Shown one piece after another: positions 1-6,487 of a stretch of DNA of 20,895 bases; within the stretch, counting starts at the first letter, position 1, and each line of letters starts with the position of its first letter. Source of the stretch: Rariglobus sp967755175. GTDB lineage: Bacteria; Verrucomicrobiota; Verrucomicrobiia; Opitutales; Opitutaceae. The DNA is taken from the NCBI GenBank assembly GCA_967755175.1, contig CBRAFO010000064.1, positions 1 to 20,895 on the forward strand, given 5' to 3'. Position numbers and translations under genes: made by a program. The notes under the pieces are model-generated. The model was not told the DNA's origin, did no database searches, and saw only the letters and a program-made list of their open reading frames with translations.

Positions 1-53
1 GCATGCTGGCCGCAAGCGAAGACGCGGTGCGCGACCTCGTGGAGAAACCGTAG
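1..53 (+). CDS. Possible 3' end of an upstream gene (partial)
   Basis: Read from base 3, an open frame runs from the left edge to a TAG at 51-53. It encodes about 16 residues ending in DAVRDLVEKP, an amphipathic, helix-like stretch. If real, it is the C-terminus of a plus-strand gene that converges on menF. The piece is too short to assign a family, and a chance open frame is quite possible. Confidence 0.3.
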   Translation, partial: MLAASEDAVRDLVEKP

Positions 54-94
54 CGGAATGCCGAGGTGGCATGGGCATCTCGCCCTATCACGAA

Positions 95-126
95 GTAGTG
101 AGTAGCGAGTAGCGGGTAGTGAGTAG
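95..126. repeat. Heptanucleotide tandem repeat (GTAGYGR, about 4.5 copies)
   Basis: Four successive 7-base units read GTAGTGA, GTAGCGA, GTAGCGG and GTAGTGA, followed by a partial GTAG. It lies in the non-coding stretch between the left-edge gene end and menF. The 7-base period matches the different repeat at 1746-1829. Short heptamer arrays are known from cyanobacterial intergenic DNA; their role is unknown. Confidence 0.8.
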
Positions 127-181
127 GTTTCGGAACATAGGCGAGACGCCCAATACCGTTGCTTTAGGTCCGGCCCTCGGC

Positions 182-259
182 GGAGTGGCGACGTCCCCGT
201 CGCCGACTTCGGCGGCATTCTTGCCGCCCATACTCCGGCGACGAGGACGTCGCCGCTCC
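182..259. repeat. Long GC-rich inverted repeat, REP-like palindrome
   Basis: Arms of 24 bases at 182-205 and 236-259 pair at all but one position, counting one G-T wobble; the mismatch is C197/A244. Inside lies a second stem, GGCGGC at 211-216 with GCCGCC at 223-228, around a 6-base loop. Both arms contain the palindromic core GGCGACGTC or its complement. It sits between two apparently convergent genes, so it could act as a transcription end, but there is no T-run. It looks like a dispersed REP-type element. The 54-313 gap holds this and the heptamer array and no convincing gene. Confidence 0.75.
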
Positions 260-313
260 TTTCACGCCGGGTGCAACGTGAACCGTATTGGGCGGGGTGC
301 CCGTGCCACGTAA

Positions 314-1732
314 TCAGCCGAGCAACGCTTCGCGCATCGCGCGGAACTTAAGTTCGGTCTCGGCGTATTCGCGCTCGGGATCGGAGCCTTCGACAATACC
401 CGCGCCGGCATAGACTCGCGCGGTGTTTCCCTCGACCAGCGCCGAACGGATGCCGACGAGAAATTCGCCGCCGCCCCGGGCGTTCAGCCAGCCAATCGCG
501 CCGGCATAGAGGCCACGCGGAAAACCTTCGATCGCGCGAATGCGGGCGACCGCTTCTTCGCGTGGCGAACCGCCAACCGCCGGCGTGGGGTGCAGCCGGG
601 CCAATGCATCCAGTAAATGAACGCCCGACGGCATCGTCGCCGTGACGGGCGTGTGGAGGTGTTGCACGTTGGCGAGCTTGCGGAGGGCTGGCTTGGCGGG
701 GAACTGCGGCGTCAAACCCAGTGGCTCCAATCGGCGCACGATGGAGTCGAGCACGTGTCGGTGCTCGCGAACGTCTTTTTCGCTGGAGAGCAGAGCTTCA
801 CCGAGAGCGGCGTCCTCGCTCGCACCCAGACCGCGTCGTGCCGAACCGGCCAAGGCCTCGGTTTCGAGCACGCCTTTGCTGACTCGCACCAAGCGCTCCG
901 GGCTCGCGCCGATGAAGCTGTGTCCGCAGCCGTTCGCCACGGAGAAACTGTAGCATTCGGGGAAGCGTTCGCGCAGGCCGTCCAACAAGCGCAACGGATG
1001 TAGGGGCGTATCGGCCTGCATGTCCTGCGCGCGGGCGAGCACGATTTTTTTGACGGAGCCTTCGGTGATTGCGGCAAGTCCGCCCGCCACCGCCGCGCGA
1101 AAGTCGCCCGCTTCGGTGGTTTGAAAGGTGGCATGGGGTTCTTGCGCGTAACTTGGCGCGGACCGGGCGTAGTCGAGGTGTTTGAACTTTCCGTGTGCAC
1201 GCCAGACGCGCTCGGCGAGCAGCATGAGATCGGCGTCGGGTGTAACCAATAGGTTGGCCACCGCCGTCGTGATGTCCCCTGCCCTCGCGACTTGCCAACG
1301 CGGCACGAACACGCGTGCAGCCGGGAATGGTTCACCGGATTCGACCTCGTCGAGGAACGTGAACGCTCCGAAGAAATGAGGTCCGCCAAACGGCGCATCG
1401 ACATCGCCCACGGCAATGGTGCGCGCGAGCACGTCGTCGATGAAGCGTTGGACCGAGGCAAAGCGGTCTGGTCCGGAAGCCTCGTGGGTAAGCACCGCTT
1501 CGGCCCCGGCGATGGCGGTCTGGATGTTCGGGCGCTCGGCGTAGAAATGAAGTTCGCCGGACTCGAAAATCGCTTCCAGCACCGCCAGCGGATCGAGCGC
1601 GCCAACCGTGACCGAAATGCTCACCAGCCGTGGTTGTCCATCGGAACGCGCGGCGTCACGACACTGGCGCAAGAAAGCAACCAGCGCCTCGGGCGAGGCG
1701 TTTTCCGAAGGGTGGATCGGAAGGATGGTCAT
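314..1732 (-). CDS. menF: Isochorismate synthase (MenF/EntC family)
   Basis: Converts chorismate to isochorismate, the entry step to menaquinone, or to catecholate siderophores in EntC/DhbC relatives. The 472-residue protein has the chorismate-binding fold in its C-terminal two thirds. Visible motifs are KKIVLAR (228-234; K229 fits the general base of the family), GASPERL (275-281), ALAGSARRG (293-301), EKDVREH (318-324), LHPTPAVGGSP (380-390) and GIVEGSDPEREYAETELKF (445-463), which carries metal-ligand glutamates. The weakly conserved N-terminal third is usual for MenF. The start is supported by AGGGA at 1740-1744, one of the few Shine-Dalgarno-like sites here. It lies downstream of metG on the same strand, beyond a large repeat hairpin. 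No other men or siderophore genes are in view, so the pathway is undecided; menaquinone is the default guess. Confidence 0.92.
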   Translation of the reverse strand: MTILPIHPSENASPEALVAFLRQCRDAARSDGQPRLVSISVTVGALDPLAVLEAIFESGELHFYAERPNIQTAIAGAEAVLTHEASGPDRFASVQRFIDDVLARTIAVGDVDAPFGGPHFFGAFTFLDEVESGEPFPAARVFVPRWQVARAGDITTAVANLLVTPDADLMLLAERVWRAHGKFKHLDYARSAPSYAQEPHATFQTTEAGDFRAAVAGGLAAITEGSVKKIVLARAQDMQADTPLHPLRLLDGLRERFPECYSFSVANGCGHSFIGASPERLVRVSKGVLETEALAGSARRGLGASEDAALGEALLSSEKDVREHRHVLDSIVRRLEPLGLTPQFPAKPALRKLANVQHLHTPVTATMPSGVHLLDALARLHPTPAVGGSPREEAVARIRAIEGFPRGLYAGAIGWLNARGGGEFLVGIRSALVEGNTARVYAGAGIVEGSDPEREYAETELKFRAMREALLG

Positions 1733-1739
1733 GAGACAA

Positions 1740-1744
1740 TCCCT
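1740..1744 (-). promoter_or_regulatory. Shine-Dalgarno site of menF
   Basis: AGGGA on the minus strand lies 7 bases before the menF ATG. It is noteworthy because nearly every other start in the window lacks such a site. The repeat hairpin at 1746-1829 begins two bases upstream of it, so folding of a metG-menF transcript could affect its access. Confidence 0.5.
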
Positions 1745-1745
1745 G

Positions 1746-1829
1746 TTGAGAGTTGAGCGCTGAGAGTTGAGAGACTGAAAACAGGGTCTTCCGGTTCGAA
1801 GCTCTCAACTCTCATCCCTCAACTCTCAG
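1746..1829. repeat. Inverted pair of heptanucleotide arrays forming a long hairpin
   Basis: The left arm (1746-1773) is four 7-base units of the TGAGAGT type: TGAGAGT, TGAGCGC, TGAGAGT, TGAGAGA. The right arm (1802-1829) is the near-complement built from CTCTCAA/CTCTCAT units. The two 28-base arms pair at all but two positions, with one G-T wobble, around a 28-base loop. The element spans almost the whole menF-metG gap and overlaps the metG stop codon, ending next to the menF ribosome site. It could be a transcript-stabilising or terminating hairpin, or a mobile palindromic repeat. Confidence 0.85.
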
Positions 1830-3361
1830 CTCTTCTGTCCCTCGGCTTGCGGACGCGGGAAGAGGATCGCGGTTTCGGCGACCTTCGAGCCGGTGAGGCG
1901 GTTGCCCCACACGAGTTCGTCTTTCCAGACCGAGCCGGCGGTGTAGCCGAGCACGCCGTGGATCTTCGTCGTGGTATCGGGCATGACGGCGAGCAGCAGC
2001 GACACGCCGAGACGCAGCGCTTCGGCGATGGTCGCGAGGGTGGTTTTTAAGAGCGCCTGATCTTTCGGGTCGGCGGACTTGCCGAGCTTCCACGGAGCGC
2101 GGGTCTCGATGTAGGCGTTGGTCGCGGTGATGAACGCAAAGGTGCGCTCCAGCGCGATGTGGAACTGGAAGCCTTCGTGATACGCGATGACCTCGTCGCG
2201 GGTCTTGGTCCAGAGCGCCTGCAAATCCTGCTCGGCCTGCTCGGAGACTTCGGCCGCGGGCACGAGTCCGCCGGCGAAGCGGTTGGTCATGTTGAGCGCG
2301 CGGTTGACGAGGTTGCCCAGGTTGTTGGCGAGTTCGGAATTGTAGCGGGCGAGGAACTGCGCGAGCGAGAAGTCGCTGTCTTGGCCCACGCTCATTTCGC
2401 GAATGAGGAAGTAGCGGAGGGCATCGACGCCGTATTTGTCGGCGAACTCGGCGGCATCGACGAAGTTGCCGGTGCTCTTGGACATCTTGGAGCCGTTGAT
2501 CGACCACCAGCCGTGCGCGAGGAGCGACTTCGGGGGCTCGATGCCGGCGGCCTTGAGCATGATCGGCCAGTAAACGGCATGCGGCGGGACGAGGATGTCC
2601 TTGCCGATGACGTGGAAGTTAGCTGGCCAGAACTCGGGCTTGTCGATCACGGCCGTGTAGTAGTTCACGAGCGCGTCGAACCACACGTAGGTCACGAAAT
2701 CTTCGTCGAACGGGAGGGTGATACCCCATTCGAGACGTTCTTTCGGACGGGAAATACAGAGGTCGTTGAGCGGCTCGGAGAGGAATTCGAGCACCTGCTT
2801 CTGGCGGTAACGCGGGAAAACGAAGTTCTCGTTGGTCTTCAGATGATCCACCAACCACTCCTGATACTGGCGGAGTTTGAAGAAGTAGTTCGACTCGGTG
2901 ATCTCGGTGACTTCGCCGAAGAGCTCCGGCCAGGAGCCATCGGGATTGCGGTCCTTGTCTTGGAGGAACTGCTCTTGGCGCGTGGAGTAGAAGCCTTTGT
3001 ATTCGGCTTTGTAGATCTCGCCCTTGTCGAAGAGCTGCTGGAGGAGCTGGCGGACGACCTTCTTATGGCGCTCTTCGGTGGTGCGGATGAAGTCGTTGTT
3101 GGAGATGTTCAGCTTCTTGCAGAGGGCGCGGAACTCCTCGGACACCTCGTCGCAAAACTGCTGGGGCGGGATGCCGCGTTTCTTGGCGCTTTGCTGGACC
3201 TTCTGGCCGTGCTCATCGACGCCGGTGAGGAAATAGACGTTGTCGCCCATTAACCGCCGGAACCGGGCAATGACGTCCGTCAGCACCTTTTCGTAGGCAT
3301 GGCCTAGGTGTGGCGAACCGTTCACGTAGTCGATGGCGGTCGTGATGTAGAAGTTCTTCAT
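1826..3361 (-). CDS. metG: Methionine--tRNA ligase
   Basis: Charges tRNA-Met with methionine in the cytoplasm. The start at 3361 gives 511 residues beginning MKNFYITTAIDYVNG, the usual N-terminus; a longer in-frame reading to 3469 adds 36 unlikely residues. Motifs: HLGH (18-21, the class I HIGH motif), KMSKS (292-296), and GVDALRYFLI and NSELANNLGNL in the anticodon-domain entry. The connective peptide (about 120-160) lacks the cysteine knuckles that hold zinc in many MetRS enzymes. The protein ends near LFPRP, without the C-terminal EMAP/Trbp111 tRNA-binding domain, so it is the short form. No Shine-Dalgarno is visible. Downstream is menF across a repeat hairpin; upstream is the shared regulatory gap with the metal cluster. 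Confidence 0.96.
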   Translation of the reverse strand: MKNFYITTAIDYVNGSPHLGHAYEKVLTDVIARFRRLMGDNVYFLTGVDEHGQKVQQSAKKRGIPPQQFCDEVSEEFRALCKKLNISNNDFIRTTEERHKKVVRQLLQQLFDKGEIYKAEYKGFYSTRQEQFLQDKDRNPDGSWPELFGEVTEITESNYFFKLRQYQEWLVDHLKTNENFVFPRYRQKQVLEFLSEPLNDLCISRPKERLEWGITLPFDEDFVTYVWFDALVNYYTAVIDKPEFWPANFHVIGKDILVPPHAVYWPIMLKAAGIEPPKSLLAHGWWSINGSKMSKSTGNFVDAAEFADKYGVDALRYFLIREMSVGQDSDFSLAQFLARYNSELANNLGNLVNRALNMTNRFAGGLVPAAEVSEQAEQDLQALWTKTRDEVIAYHEGFQFHIALERTFAFITATNAYIETRAPWKLGKSADPKDQALLKTTLATIAEALRLGVSLLLAVMPDTTTKIHGVLGYTAGSVWKDELVWGNRLTGSKVAETAILFPRPQAEGQKS

Positions 3362-3509
3362 GGGCGGAAGGGAAACCAGAAAGCACGTCCCGCCAAATGT
3401 CGAAGATTTTGGTGCGTGCGCGTTGATGCCCACGGCGAGGACATATCGGGGGCCGCAGGGAAACTGCATTGAGCCGCATCGAGGCGCGCGACCTGATATC
3501 GTAAGCGAG

Positions 3510-3531
3510 AGGCTAAGCCTGAGCTAAGCTC
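3510..3531. promoter_or_regulatory. Paired 11-base palindromes, candidate metal-repressor site
   Basis: Two perfect odd palindromes abut: AGGCTAAGCCT (3510-3520) and GAGCTAAGCTC (3521-3531). Both have CTAAG at the core and their centres are 11 bases, one helical turn, apart. On the minus strand the same bases read TTAG, six bases, CTTA, close to the two downstream sites. It lies in the metG/barrel intergenic gap, so it could serve either direction. Binding by a DtxR-family repressor is inferred. Confidence 0.5.
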
Positions 3532-3541
3532 GCCAATAAAT

Positions 3542-3557
3542 ATTAGTTGACCCTAAT
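3542..3557. promoter_or_regulatory. Candidate DtxR-like operator (TTAG-N6-CTAA), overlapping a -35-like TTGACC
   Basis: ATTAGTTGACCCTAAT is an inverted repeat with TTAG and CTAA separated by six bases, the spacing in the DtxR/IdeR box TWAGGTTAGSCTAACCTWA. The six spacer bases are TTGACC, a good -35 hexamer (3547-3552) for the downstream barrel gene. A -10 is not clear; TTTAGG at 3572-3577 with a 19-base spacer is the nearest guess. A repressor here would cover the -35. Confidence 0.5.
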
Positions 3558-3572
3558 TAATTCACGGGGAGT

Positions 3573-3591
3573 TTAGGCGAGGCTAACTTTG
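3573..3591 (+). promoter_or_regulatory. Candidate DtxR/IdeR-like box upstream of the barrel-mntH-usp cluster
   Basis: TTAGGCGAGGCTAACTTTG agrees with the remembered DtxR consensus TWAGGTTAGSCTAACCTWA at 15 of 19 positions and keeps TTAG-N6-CTAA. Its centre is exactly 30 bases after that of the 3542-3557 site, about three helical turns. It lies 96 bases before the barrel start and would overlap or follow the promoter, as expected for repression by metal-loaded regulator. Apart from these sites I see no gene in 3362-3686. Confidence 0.55.
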
Positions 3592-3686
3592 ATATGACAC
3601 GCAAAACCGCAAAATTGATGCGCACTGAGACATCGGAACCACGGCGATTCACGTTTCGCGGAAACCAAGAAAACACTGCCCTATCC

Positions 3687-4508
3687 ATGAAACGCCTCTG
3701 CTTGTTCGCGGTCATGTCCACTGTCGTGGTGAACGCCCAGCCCGAGAAGTCCGGCTATACTCTTTTCAACCCCACACCTCGCGACCAGATGCGCGAGATG
3801 AGCACGGATCGCCCGGATCAGACCGAGAGCCCTTACACGGTCGATGCCGGCCACTGGCAGCTCGAATTGGACTTCGCCAACTACACCGAGGATCGCGAAG
3901 CCGGAGTTCACACGCAGGCGCTCACGATTGCGCCGGTTAACGTGAAGCTTGGTCTCACGAACACGACCGACCTCCAATTTGTTTTCGACAGCTACACACG
4001 CGAGCGCGTTCGTGCTGCCGGCTCGACAGCGACGACCCGCGGTTGGGGTGATGTCACGATTCGCTTAAAACAAAACCTGTGGGGCAACGACGGTGGCGAC
4101 ACGGCGCTCGCGGTGATGCCGGTCGTCAAAGTGCCCACGGGCGAAACGGGCAACGGCCAAGTTGAAGGCGGACTCATCGTGCCCTTGGCCGTCAGCCTTC
4201 CGCGCGGCTGGGGAATGGGCCTGATGACCGAGGTGGACCTGCTGTCCGACTCAGTCGGCGACGATCATCATGCCGAGTGGGTTAACACCGTTACGTTCAG
4301 CCATGACCTCACGGAGAAGCTGGGCGGCTACGTCGAGTTCGCGTCCGTTCACAGTGCTGAACATGGCGCCCGCTGGGTCGCACAAGCTGACTTCGGCCTG
4401 ACCTACGCCGTGAGCGGCGACATCCAGCTCGATGGCGGCTGCAATGTTGGGCTGACCCAATCCGCGCCCGACGTGCAGCCGTTTGTCGGCATCTCCCTGC
4501 GCTACTAA
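3687..4508 (+). CDS. Outer-membrane beta-barrel transporter (Phenol_MetA_deg-like family)
   Basis: A 273-residue exported protein. The start at 3687 puts a signal peptide (residues 1-17, cleavage near VVNA/Q) at the N-terminus; the frame stays open upstream to 3594 without resembling a protein. After it come STDRPDQTESPYTVDAGHWQLEL-type residues (about 39-61), typical of the 'MetA-pathway of phenol degradation' barrel family, then alternating polar/hydrophobic strands ending in a C-terminal tyrosine. Acidic/histidine loops include DDHH (192-195) and HSAEH (222-226). Family members are often annotated simply as transporters with unknown cargo. It starts after the metal-box array and ends only 24 bases before mntH, so it is probably co-transcribed and may be the outer-membrane entry for the Nramp substrate. 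That role is inferred from position only. Confidence 0.8.
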   Translation: MKRLCLFAVMSTVVVNAQPEKSGYTLFNPTPRDQMREMSTDRPDQTESPYTVDAGHWQLELDFANYTEDREAGVHTQALTIAPVNVKLGLTNTTDLQFVFDSYTRERVRAAGSTATTRGWGDVTIRLKQNLWGNDGGDTALAVMPVVKVPTGETGNGQVEGGLIVPLAVSLPRGWGMGLMTEVDLLSDSVGDDHHAEWVNTVTFSHDLTEKLGGYVEFASVHSAEHGARWVAQADFGLTYAVSGDIQLDGGCNVGLTQSAPDVQPFVGISLRY

Positions 4509-4532
4509 GTAACGCAAGCGACGACTCCCTTT

Positions 4533-5891
4533 ATGAATGATCTGACCACATCCACCACCCACTCCGACGTCGGCTGGCGGCACAAGAGAACCGGCGAAAG
4601 CCTGCCGGAAGCACATCGCTCCATTGCGGTGCCGACGGGTGCTTCCTTTTGGCGGAAGTGCCTCGCGTTCGCCGGCCCCGGATTTCTTGTCGCCGTCGGT
4701 TACATGGATCCGGGCAACTGGGCCACGGACCTCGCGGGCGGAGCCAAGTTCGGCTACACGCTGCTGTCGGTCATCATGATCTCGAATCTGATGGCCATCC
4801 TGCTCCAGCACTTGTGCATCAAGCTCGGCGTCGTCACGGAGCGCGACCTCGCCCAAGCGTGCCGCGATCACTACTCCAAGCCGACGGTCTGGTTCCTGTG
4901 GATTTTGTGTGAGCTGGCGATCGCGGCGTGTGATCTCGCCGAGGTGATTGGCTCGGCCATCGCGCTGCAACTTCTCTTCGGCATTCCGCTGGTGTGGGGC
5001 TGTCTGATCACGGCTGGCGACGTCATGATTGTCCTGCTGCTTCAGCATCGGGGCTTCCGCTACATCGAGGCTGTCGTGATCACGTTAATCGCGACAATCG
5101 GCGCCTGTTTTGCCGTCGAGTTGGTGCTGGCAAAACCGGCAGTCGGGGCGGTGCTCGCCGGCTTCGTGCCGGCATCCGAAATCCTGCGTAACAAGGAAAT
5201 GCTCTACGTGGCCATCGGCATCCTCGGCGCCACCGTGATGCCGCACAACCTCTACCTGCACTCGTCGATCGTGCAGACGCGCAAATACGAGCAGACCACC
5301 CGGGGCAAGCGCGAGGCGATCAAGTTTGCCACCATCGACTCGACTGTCGCGCTGATGTTCGCGCTGTTCATTAACGGCGCGATCCTCGTGCTGGCGGCGG
5401 CGGCTTTTTCCCAGAGCGGACATCAGGAAGTCGCCGCGATCCAGGACGCGTATCATCTGCTCGATGGTTTGATGGGCGTCACGTTTGCGAGCGTGTTGTT
5501 TGCCGTCGCCCTGCTCGCGTCGGGACAGAACTCAACGCTCACCGGAACGTTGGCCGGACAGATCGTCATGGAAGGTTTCCTTAATATTCGGATGCGGCCT
5601 TGGCTCCGCCGGTTGATCACCCGGGCGATCGCGATCATTCCGGCCATCGTCGTCATCGGCCTGTTCGGAGAGGACAAATCCACCGAGCTTCTTATCGCGA
5701 GCCAGGTATGCCTCAGCCTTCAGCTCGGCTTCGCCTGCTGGCCGTTGATGCGGTTCACGAGCGAGAAAGCCAAGATGGGAGAGTTCGTCAATTCGTGGTG
5801 GATCAAGCTGCTCGGCTGGGGCGTCACGCTGGTGATCATCGCCCTTAACGTGAAGCTGCTGCTCGATATCGCCGGCATCACGGGCACCTGA
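4533..5891 (+). CDS. mntH: Nramp-family divalent metal transporter (MntH type)
   Basis: Proton-coupled importer of Mn2+ (also Fe2+ and others) in the inner membrane. It has 452 residues with about eleven membrane segments after a roughly 40-residue cytosolic N-terminus. The family signature in TM1 is DPGN (59-62) followed by WATD, and in TM6 GATVMPHNLYLHS (232-244). D59, N62, A233 and M236 match the metal-binding positions of structurally studied Nramps. Methionine at 236 favours transition metals over the Mg2+ type. It is second in the barrel-mntH-usp set, 24 bases after the barrel gene, downstream of DtxR-like boxes. No Shine-Dalgarno is visible; ATG follows CTCCCTTT. Mn versus Fe cannot be decided from sequence. 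Confidence 0.93.
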   Translation: MNDLTTSTTHSDVGWRHKRTGESLPEAHRSIAVPTGASFWRKCLAFAGPGFLVAVGYMDPGNWATDLAGGAKFGYTLLSVIMISNLMAILLQHLCIKLGVVTERDLAQACRDHYSKPTVWFLWILCELAIAACDLAEVIGSAIALQLLFGIPLVWGCLITAGDVMIVLLLQHRGFRYIEAVVITLIATIGACFAVELVLAKPAVGAVLAGFVPASEILRNKEMLYVAIGILGATVMPHNLYLHSSIVQTRKYEQTTRGKREAIKFATIDSTVALMFALFINGAILVLAAAAFSQSGHQEVAAIQDAYHLLDGLMGVTFASVLFAVALLASGQNSTLTGTLAGQIVMEGFLNIRMRPWLRRLITRAIAIIPAIVVIGLFGEDKSTELLIASQVCLSLQLGFACWPLMRFTSEKAKMGEFVNSWWIKLLGWGVTLVIIALNVKLLLDIAGITGT

Positions 5892-5958
5892 TATCGTTAC
5901 CCGAATAACTCCTGCGCACCGTTATCTGTCTTGGTTCAATACCTCACCGCCCCAACCT

Positions 5959-6390
5959 ATGTATAAGAAAATCCTCGTCGCACTGGAAAACAGCCGGGCC
6001 GACGACACCCTGGTGCCTCATATCATGGAACTCGCGCAGCGGCTCAATTCGGAGCTGCTGCTGATCCACGTCGCTGATGGCTTCGTCGCGCAAAACTTCG
6101 ACAAGCTTAAGCTCGCCGAGTCGGACGAAATGAAGACGGACCGGGCTTACCTCGACCAAGTGGCGGAACGGTTTCGCTCGGGCGGGCTCCAGGTTTCCAC
6201 GGAACTCGCACTCGGCAGTCCTCCGGCGGAGATCTTAAAGGCCGCAACCGCCCGCCACTGCGATCTCATCGCGATGACCTCGCATGGCCACAAGTTGATC
6301 GGTGATATTTTCCTCGGTAGCACGATCGAGAAAGTGCGCCACAACACCACCGTGCCCATCCTCGTGTTGCGCGCCGGCGGCATGACCTGA
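5959..6390 (+). CDS. Universal stress protein (UspA family)
   Basis: A single 143-residue Usp domain: MYKKILVALENS opens the first strand, ELLLIHVADG is strand two, and TSHGHKLIGDIFLGST (107-122) is the nucleotide-binding loop. G110, nine residues, then G120-S121 fit the ATP-binding motif; the first glycine of the motif is threonine (T107), a common variant. VPILVLR closes the domain. The gene lies 67 bases after mntH on the same strand with a hairpin after it, so it probably ends the metal-uptake transcript. From memory, Usp domains are recurrent partners of Nramp transporters, sometimes fused, suggesting a sensing role; this is inference. Confidence 0.9.
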   Translation: MYKKILVALENSRADDTLVPHIMELAQRLNSELLLIHVADGFVAQNFDKLKLAESDEMKTDRAYLDQVAERFRSGGLQVSTELALGSPPAEILKAATARHCDLIAMTSHGHKLIGDIFLGSTIEKVRHNTTVPILVLRAGGMT

Positions 6391-6401
6391 CCGGCGCCCG
6401 T

Positions 6402-6437
6402 CCGCGTGGTGCGCGTGACTTCACGACCACCACGCGG
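6402..6437. terminator. Hairpin after the usp gene, terminator-like without T-run
   Basis: CCGCGTGGTG (6402-6411) pairs perfectly with CACCACGCGG (6428-6437). Inside, GTGA pairs with TCAC to extend the stem after a small internal loop. It begins 12 bases after the usp stop. No U-tract follows on either strand, so it may stabilise the 3' end or act with a factor rather than be a classical terminator. Confidence 0.5.
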
Positions 6438-6487
6438 CGTAGTTCCCCCTTGCGGCCGAGTATGCGGGCTGAACACACTCCGCGCCG

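Noticed and set aside
119..313. 64-residue open frame on the plus strand
   Set aside because: It runs through the palindrome at 182-259, its Arg/Pro-rich sequence follows from the repeat, and it has no ribosome site.
2159..3253. 364-residue open frame on the plus strand
   Set aside because: It is fully antisense to metG, Leu/Glu/Val-rich and low in complexity, a codon-bias shadow.
3491..5897. Identical 12-base word ACCTGATATCGT at 3491-3502 and 5886-5897, flanking the barrel-mntH unit
   Set aside because: About a dozen repeated 12-base words are expected by chance in 21 kb, and the match does not extend; not evidence of insertion.
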